Assembly (NCBI RefSeq): GCF_024166365.1
Contig: NC_064824.1
Coordinates: 127,196,608 to 127,260,607, forward strand
DNA: 64,000 nucleotides
Direction: 5' to 3'
From: Elephas maximus indicus
Lineage: Eukaryota > Chordata > Mammalia > Proboscidea > Elephantidae
Part shown: positions 58,109-64,000 of the stretch, one piece after another
How the letters are laid out: the number at the start of each line of letters is the position of its first letter
Numbering within the stretch: the stretch's first letter is position 1
Notes under the pieces: generated by a model
Database searches by the model: none
Seen by the model: the letters and a program-made list of their open reading frames with translations, nothing else
Told to the model about the DNA's origin: nothing
Translations under genes and position numbers: made by a program

Positions 58109-59320
58109 TGTTTTTGTTGTTATTAGGTCCCATCAACAGATTTCGACTCATAGTGATCCTACATACAACTGAAAGCCCAGTCCTGTGCCATCCTCACAAT
58201 GTTGTGCATGGGCCCATTATTGCAGCCACTGTGTCAGTACATCTCTTTGAGGGTCTTCCTCTTTTTTCTGACCCTCTATTTTATCAAGCATGATGTCTTT
58301 CTCCAGAGACTGGTCTCTCCCGATAACATACTTAAGGCGAAGTTTTGCCATCTTTACTTACAAGGAGCATTGTGGCTGTACTTCTTCCAAGACAAATTTG
58401 TTCATTCTTCTGGCAGCCCATTGTATATTCAGTATTCTTTGCCAGTATTCTTTGCTAATGTAAAGGCATCAATTCTTCTTTGGTCTTCCTTATCCACTGT
58501 CCATCTTTCACATATGTATGAGGCAATGGAAAATACCATGGCATGGGTCAGGTGCACCTTAGTCTTGAAGTTACATCTTTGCTTTTTAACATTGTAAAGA
58601 GATCTTTTACAGTAGATTTGCCCAATGCAATGTGTTGTTTGATTTCTCAAATGTTGTTTCCATGGGTTTTTATTGTGGATCCAACTAAAATGAAATCCTT
58701 GACAACTTCAATCTTTTCTCAGTTTATCATGATGTTGCTTATCGGTCCATTTGTGAGGATTTTTGTTTTCTTTATGTTGAGTTGCAATCCATACTGAAGG
58801 CTATAGTCTTTGATCTTTATCAGTAAGTGCTTTAAGTCCTCTTTATTTGCAGCAAGCAAGGTTGTTTCATCTCCATATCTCAGGTTGTTAATTAGTCTAC
58901 CTCCAAACCTGGTGTCACATTCTTCTTCATATAGTCAGCTTCTTAGATTATTTGCCCAGCATACAGATTGAATAAGTATGGTGAAAGTCTATAATCCCGA
59001 CGCATACCTTTCCTGACTTTAAACCATGCCGTATCACCTTGTTTTGTTCAAACTGTTGGTCTATGTACAGGTTTTGCAAGAACACAAATTAAGCGTTCTG
59101 AAATTCCATTCTTTGCAACATTCTCCGTAATTTGTTACACATAATTTGTTATGCTACCTCCTTAAATGTTTAAACGTTGACCAATTCTTTTTGGTATAGT
59201 GACCCTGTGTATTTCTTCTATCTTCTTTTGATGCTTCCTGCATTGTTTAATATTTTCCCTGTAGAATCCTTCAATATTGCAATTCAAGGGTTGGATTTTT
59301 TCTTCAATTCTTTCAGCTTG

Positions 59321-59604
59321 GGAAACCCTGGTGGCATAGTGGTTAAGTGCTACAGCTGCTAACCAAAAGGTTGGCAGTTCAAATCTACCAGGCTCTCTTT
59401 GGAAACTCTATGGGGCAGTTCTACTGTGACCTATAGGGTCACTATGAGTCAGAATCAACTCGAAGACAATAGTAATGGTAATGGTAATGGTAATGGTAAT
59501 GGTAATGGTAATGGTAATGGTAATGGTAATGGTAATGGTAATGGTAATGGTAATGGTAATGGTAATGGTAATGGTAATGGTAATGGTAATGGTAATGATA
59601 ATGG
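59321..59604 (+). mobile_element. AfroSINE with hexanucleotide-microsatellite tail
   Basis: The complete SINE (GGAAACCCTGGTGGCATAG to ATGAGTCAGAATCAACTC) has its usual GGCAATGGG-type end replaced by a long hexamer array. The exact 12-bp duplication TCTTTCAGCTTG at 59309-59320 and 59605-59616 encloses SINE plus array, showing that the array is part of the insertion. Confidence 0.95.
59473..59604 (+). repeat. (TAATGG)22 microsatellite
   Basis: Twenty-two hexamer units in 132 bp; only the penultimate unit differs (TAATGA). It encodes alternating Asn-Gly in one frame, with no sign of being a gene. Confidence 0.97.
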
Positions 59605-59722
59605 TCTTTCAGCTTGAGAAATGCTGAGCACCTTCTTCCCTTTTGCTTCCTATTTTTAGGCCTTTGCAAATAACATTATATACTTTGTCTTCTCAAGCCA
59701 CGCTTTGAAATTTTCTAAGAAT

Positions 59723-59876
59723 GTTCACTTCTAAGGAGCATTCTGGCTATATTTCTCTGCCTAGACCTACTGAGTCAGAATCTGCAAGGGAACAGAATTG
59801 GGGATCTGTGTTCTTCTGGTTAAATACACAAAATAGTCATTATATGAGGCTGGGTATCTTCTTAGCACAAGTTGGT
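59723..59876. repeat. Direct repeat, right copy
   Basis: Second copy of the segment at 57963-58108, about 150 bp, diverged by scattered substitutions and a short insertion (ACTGAGTCAGAATCTGC). Confidence 0.8.
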
Positions 59877-60039
59877 ATAAAGTTTGAAAATTTCGGTAAA
59901 GCTTAGCTCTACACTACATATCATTTCTGCCTCTGGGTTTGTTCACATGTTTCTCCCATTCTGGAAAATCTTCTCCTCTCATACTACCTAAATCCTAACC
60001 ATTAGTTAAAACCTTGATTAATTCTACCTCCCGACTAAA

Positions 60040-60158
60040 GTAATAGCTGACAACTATGTGCCCAGCACTGTGCTAATAAGCCATCTTCATGATAACCCTG
60101 TGAGGCTACTGTTCTAATGCCATTATAAAGTCAAAGACACAGAGGCTTGGAGAAATGA
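60040..60158 (-). repeat. MIR fragment
   Basis: GTGCCCAGCACTGTGCTAAT, ATAACCCTGTGAGGCTACT and ACACAGAGGCTTGGAGAAAT form the antisense MIR core. Confidence 0.65.
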
Positions 60159-60162
60159 CGTT

Positions 60163-60508
60163 GTTGTTGCTATTAGCTGCCTTTAGTAGGCCCCTGACAT
60201 TTGGCAACCCCGTTCACAATGGAATGTAAATCTGTCTGCTCCTGCCCCATCCCCCTGATCTTTTGCCAATGTTATCATTGTAATCCATAGAATTTTTATT
60301 GGCTGATTTTCAGAAGTAGGCCACAAGTTGTTTCTTCCTAATCTTGTTTAGCCTGGAAGTTCTGCTGAAGCCTGTTCAGCATCATTCAACACATAAGCTT
60401 CCACTGACGGACAGGTGGTGGTTCCACATGAGGTGTATCACCTAAGATTTGAACCCAGGTCTTCTGCATGGAGGGTGAGAATTGTATCATTGAACCGGCG
60501 ATGCCTCT
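60163..60508 (-). mobile_element. Long tRNA/RTE composite SINE, antisense
   Basis: Right end (minus-strand head): GGTTCAATGATACAATTCTC with GGGTTCAAATC as a B box. Middle: sequence shared with the RTE 5' untranslated region (TTCCAGGCTAAACAAGATTA, compare 19911-19935). Left end: RTE 3' tail with GTTGTTGTTGC. Same plan as 11317. Confidence 0.72.
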
Positions 60509-62609
60509 CAGGGAGTAGCTAGTCTAACATTACTCTGCAAGAAAGAGATAGATATGGGGCCTGAACACACTCTGTCTCCCAGGGACCTGTGTCATACTCT
60601 ACATGGGCCACCTGCCTTGTTCAATGCACTGTCCAGCTCCAAGCATCTCCCTTTTCTCTCAGTCCCCTGGAACCCGCAGTCCAAGCTCCCAAGTGAGTAA
60701 TTATTTATGGTCTATCTATTTTTGTCCAGTTAGACCTCCAGCCTAGCAAAGGCAGGGACCATTTTCTATAGGCCCACACAGTAGACTCAACCACTATTTA
60801 TCAACTGGTTAGACTTGGAGAAAACATGTGAATTGTGAAAATGCCAAGATGGTTTCTTGTTGAACTATGGAATACCTGCAGCAAAAGAAAGTATCAAATT
60901 CAGCTTCATCCTTTGCTCTAGAAATACTTCTTCTTTTTTTTTTCTACATGAATTTAGGGATGGGGAGGTGATCGAATAATGCAAATCTCAACTGAAAGAG
61001 TCTCATTTCCCAATGTCCATATTCAGCATCTTGGAGATTTTGGCACATGCCTCTGGGACTACTATATATTCTATGGGATTATGGTGACCCAGGAAATATA
61101 AAAAATTGTGGTCATGCAAAATCTTTTTTGCTCAAATCAATTCCATATGGTAGAACATTATAAGATCCTTTGTAGGGTATAGTTGCACTCTAATGTGGTC
61201 CATGGATTTGCTGATGTAGTCACAATTTTGAGTTAGATCATTTTATAAGCTGGATGAAAGAAAGTGCATTTTTCTTTTGTCTTAGGAAAATTACTCTGTT
61301 TTCATTTATCAGTACTGACCCTATTTGCTTTAAGAGTAATATTATCTTCAACATTAATTAAATTAAATTTAGAGAAACATTTTTAGATGGCTTCTGACCT
61401 GAAGTGAGTTTTATTTGAGGGCATTTAAATTCTCCTAACTGGAAATTAAATACATTGGCCAGAGGAAACGTGTGCATTGTCAAATATTGTTGGGAGATTT
61501 TTCCTAATGGTAAGATGTGATCATCTTACCTGTTCTTTTTTCTCTCTTCTCATTGAAGTGATTTAAATGTAATGTATGTTACCACTTTCATCCCCTGAAA
61601 CATCTTAAGCATTTGAAATCATTCAGAAACTTTTTTCTGTTCACATTGTCCTTTTGAGTATTTCCTAAGCAAGTTGGGAAACCTAGGATACTTAAATAAC
61701 TTATTTATACTTATTTTTAAAAACTGAAAACTAGTGAGTTTCTTAGAATTTTCACAATGAGTTAAATCAAAGTCTCCCAGGTGTGAAAAAAGATTGTTAG
61801 GTAAAGTGGAAATTGAATGCTATTAATTTAATTATAAACTAATGGCAGTAAACATGTAGAAAAGACACAAATCTAGATTTCTTAAGGTTTTAGCTTTGGT
61901 TTAGGGTTTAGAGGTAATTTGAATATGTAGATTATTCAAAGTGGCTCCTGTAAATAACAATTTAGAAAACGTTTCTGACCTTTTATACATGGAATATATT
62001 TGGTTACACCCCATTAATTTTATAAAATTTTATTCAGAAATTACACTTCATTTCCAGAAAGCCCGGTCACTCTAGTCTTGTCTTTTCAAACTGTTGTCAA
62101 CACCTATTGCCAGATGGTCTCTTTTCAGGGCCCCATATAAGAAATTTAAGCTCCAGTATTGGCAAAAGCCCTTATTTGCTTCTGCCCTGCTTAATTATTA
62201 GCAATTGTCCTTATTCTTTTAGTGCCTGTTATCTACAGAGCAAAGTGCATGGCTCATGAAAGAGGCTCCAAAATACTTTGGAATGATGAATTCACAGAGA
62301 ATTACTAGAAGGGCTCCCATTTTAATCCTACATGCATTCAATTCAGTATATTAGATGGCTAAAAATTATCTATGTATCAGTCAGAACTCAGTGTGTATTT
62401 GAGCAGACCAGCAGGAGACCAGACTGCCAACAAACTAATCTGCCCTAGGCCAGTGTCCCCTAAAGGGTAGACTTCTCAGCATGACACAGACAATGTTTGA
62501 GGATTTCCTGATACTTGGGGAGTTATCATATCAGGATGCATCCCCTGCCTCATGTTTTATCTGCAAAAGCAACACCCACTCTTTTTTCCAGATTTCCCCT
62601 ATTTGTGAG
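60509..62609. other. No gene seen
   Basis: AT-rich, long and nearly repeat-free by eye. No splice-bounded frame resembling the missing S28 exons of copy B was recognised. Confidence 0.45.
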
Positions 62610-62803
62610 ATTGTTGTTGTGTTCTGTAGAGTCAATTCCAATTCATAGCAACTGTATGAGATGGAGTAAAACTACCTCAAAGGGTTTTCTAGCCTGTAAT
62701 CCTTAAGGGAGCAAATTGCCGGTTCTTGTCTCCCACAGAGCGGCTGGTGGGTTCCAACTGCTGACCTTTTAGTTAGCAGTCCAATCATTGCGCCACTAGG
62801 GCT
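62610..62803 (-). mobile_element. AfroSINE long form, antisense
   Basis: TGTAGAGTCAATTCCAATTC tail at left; GCTGACCTTTTAGTTAGCAG and ATTGCGCCACTAGGGCTCC head at right. Confidence 0.82.
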
Positions 62804-63502
62804 CCTTTGTGAGTGACACATTATGTATGTTGTTTTCCCTTTCCCTTTTCTCATGAAGAACCCTAAGCCTCCCTTTAATTCTTAGACTGAAATACGTTTG
62901 TATTGAATCCGATGTACAAAATCTGTATCAGGCAGTGCCTTCCTTCTATTCTGTCTTCTTTGGATCCTAAATTTCTTTCACATAAATGACATCATTGTAC
63001 TGTTTCATCCTCTGTCCACTAGGAGGCATTCTCAGTCCTCACTGCATATTTACTAGGTTTCTGACAGATTTTTCTTTGTCACAATTTACCCACACTGCTA
63101 GGCACCATGTCCCGAGCTATCATTAACAGAACAGATGGGCTCAGAGATAGGGCTCCTTTCCCAAAGCTGGAGCTGGGGGAAGAATTACCACAGAACTCCG
63201 TGCCATGCTAAGGACTGTGGGGAGATGCCAAGGTTCAAATACAACAGACTACTTGTAGACAGCGAGTTCTTTTGATTAGAGTGCTGTGAAGCCAAGGGTT
63301 CTGAGGCAGGCAAAGAAAAGGTCAAAGGACTAGGGCCAGGATGTTATTGGCTAATGGGGTTGAGATGTATGACTTGGCTAGAGTGAATAGTGTCAGAGAC
63401 AGAATGGAAAATCCTTGTGATTCTTCCCTGTAATCTGAGCCTTTCTCTGAGTCTTTATTTCAGGGTTAGTGACACACTAATGTATTCTGTGTGTGTGCAT
63501 AA
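62804..63502. other. No gene seen
   Basis: Non-coding. Confidence 0.4.
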
Positions 63503-63683
63503 CCCCCCAAAAAAACAAACCCAGTGCCGTCGAGTCGATTCCGACTCATAGTGACCCTATAGCGACCCTATAGGACAGAGTAGAACTGCCTCATAGAGTT
63601 TCCAAGGAGAGCCCGGTGGATTTGAACTGCCGACCCTTTGGTTAGCAGCCATAGCACTTAACCACTACACCACCAAGGTTTCC
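63503..63683 (-). mobile_element. AfroSINE, antisense, young, internal 10-bp duplication
   Basis: Very well conserved (GTGCCGTCGAGTCGATTCCG tail). GACCCTATAG is present twice in a row (63552-63572 region). CTGTGTGTGTG-type sequence flanks both sides and is the probable target duplication. Confidence 0.93.
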
Positions 63684-64000
63684 TGTGTGTGTATAGTGGT
63701 GTAGAAATGGTATGGATTTATGTATATTGTTGTCCAGTATGATTGGGAAGAGCATCAGATATCGTTTTAATCTGTATTAATTATATATTATAGACATGTA
63801 TTCCTTAAAAAATTAGTCTTCGGCAATCTTAAATTTTCATAGATAACCACTGTTGAGAATGGTCTCTGGATTTTTGTGGTCCAATGGGTTGATTTGAATG
63901 AAAACATTTTGGTAACAGTAGTGTTACACAAATGCTGGATGGGATTATTTTCATAGATGTATTTTGAAAACTTAAAAGTAGGGACTATAATTTGCTTTCC
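63684..64000. other. No gene seen
   Basis: AT-rich window edge. Confidence 0.4.

Larger units (their letters stand above)
58111..59719 (-). mobile_element. RTE LINE 3' two-thirds, antisense, split by AfroSINE
   Basis: From the 3' end (GTTATTAGGTCCCATCAAC) through RT to the linker region. RTE sequence is at 58111-59320 and 59605-59719. Minus-strand frame 58429-58650 carries the SIASYICERWTVDKEDQRR segment. Several frameshifts, and deletions around 59130-59165. Confidence 0.86.

Noticed and set aside
59399..59669. Asn-Gly and His-Tyr dipeptide-repeat frames
   Set aside because: Both are translations of the (TAATGG) microsatellite on opposite strands; no gene context.
1..64000. CRISPR arrays, operons, phage or prokaryotic systems
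   Set aside because: Spliced exons, SINEs and LINEs show a mammalian nuclear genome; the only regular short repeat is the SINE microsatellite.

Overview
This window is mammalian nuclear DNA, almost certainly from an afrotherian and most likely from the elephant/sirenian/hyrax side. The evidence is its repeat content. It has more than twenty copies of the tRNA-derived AfroSINE (heads such as GGAAACCCTGGTGGCGTAG, tails ending in the RTE-like ATGAGTCGGAATCGACTC). It also has about eleven pieces of the RTE (BovB-like) LINE that supplies the SINE tail, plus several L1s. There are no bacterial-type genes, operons or CRISPR arrays. The sequence is AT-rich, intron-like and dominated by interspersed repeats.

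The only protein-coding signal outside repeats is a set of seven exons, all on the + strand, from the peptidase S28 family (the family of PRSS16/thymus-specific serine protease, PRCP and DPP7). The first three (about 9.0, 11.0 and 15.4 kb) encode C-terminal parts of such a protein, including the catalytic Asp (NGSLDPWH) and His (GAVHCAD). The other four (37.2, 52.8, 55.5 and 56.9 kb) encode a signal peptide and the N-terminal half, including the nucleophile-serine region. C-terminal exons lying upstream of N-terminal exons imply two tandem copies (A and B), each only partly inside the window, or a rearranged single gene. Both sets carry damage: a premature stop just after the catalytic His in A; loss of glycines at the nucleophile elbow, a missing GT donor and a frameshift in B. 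I read the locus as a decaying, possibly tandemly duplicated, S28 peptidase gene related to but distinct from PRSS16.

Layout. 0-1.5 kb: antisense RTE. 1.5-8.9 kb: non-coding with SINEs and MIRs. 9-15.6 kb: 3' exons of copy A. 15.9-24.2 kb: mosaic of sense L1, antisense RTE, antisense L1 and sense RTE fragments. 24-37 kb: SINEs, two solo LTRs of one family with perfect 5-bp target duplications, a small hAT transposon and RTE copies. 37.2 kb: first exon of copy B. 37.7-51.7 kb: an enormous first intron holding an RTE and an L1 that still has a 5' region of pyrimidine-rich repeated modules, ORF1, ORF2 and 3' UTR, itself invaded by an AfroSINE, an RTE and a gutted ERV1-like provirus. 52.8-57.0 kb: exons 2-4 of copy B. 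57.7-59.9 kb: RTE copies, one carrying an AfroSINE whose tail is a 22-unit hexanucleotide microsatellite. 60-64 kb: non-coding with more SINEs.

All family assignments come from reading the sequence and from general knowledge of the families; no database search was run.
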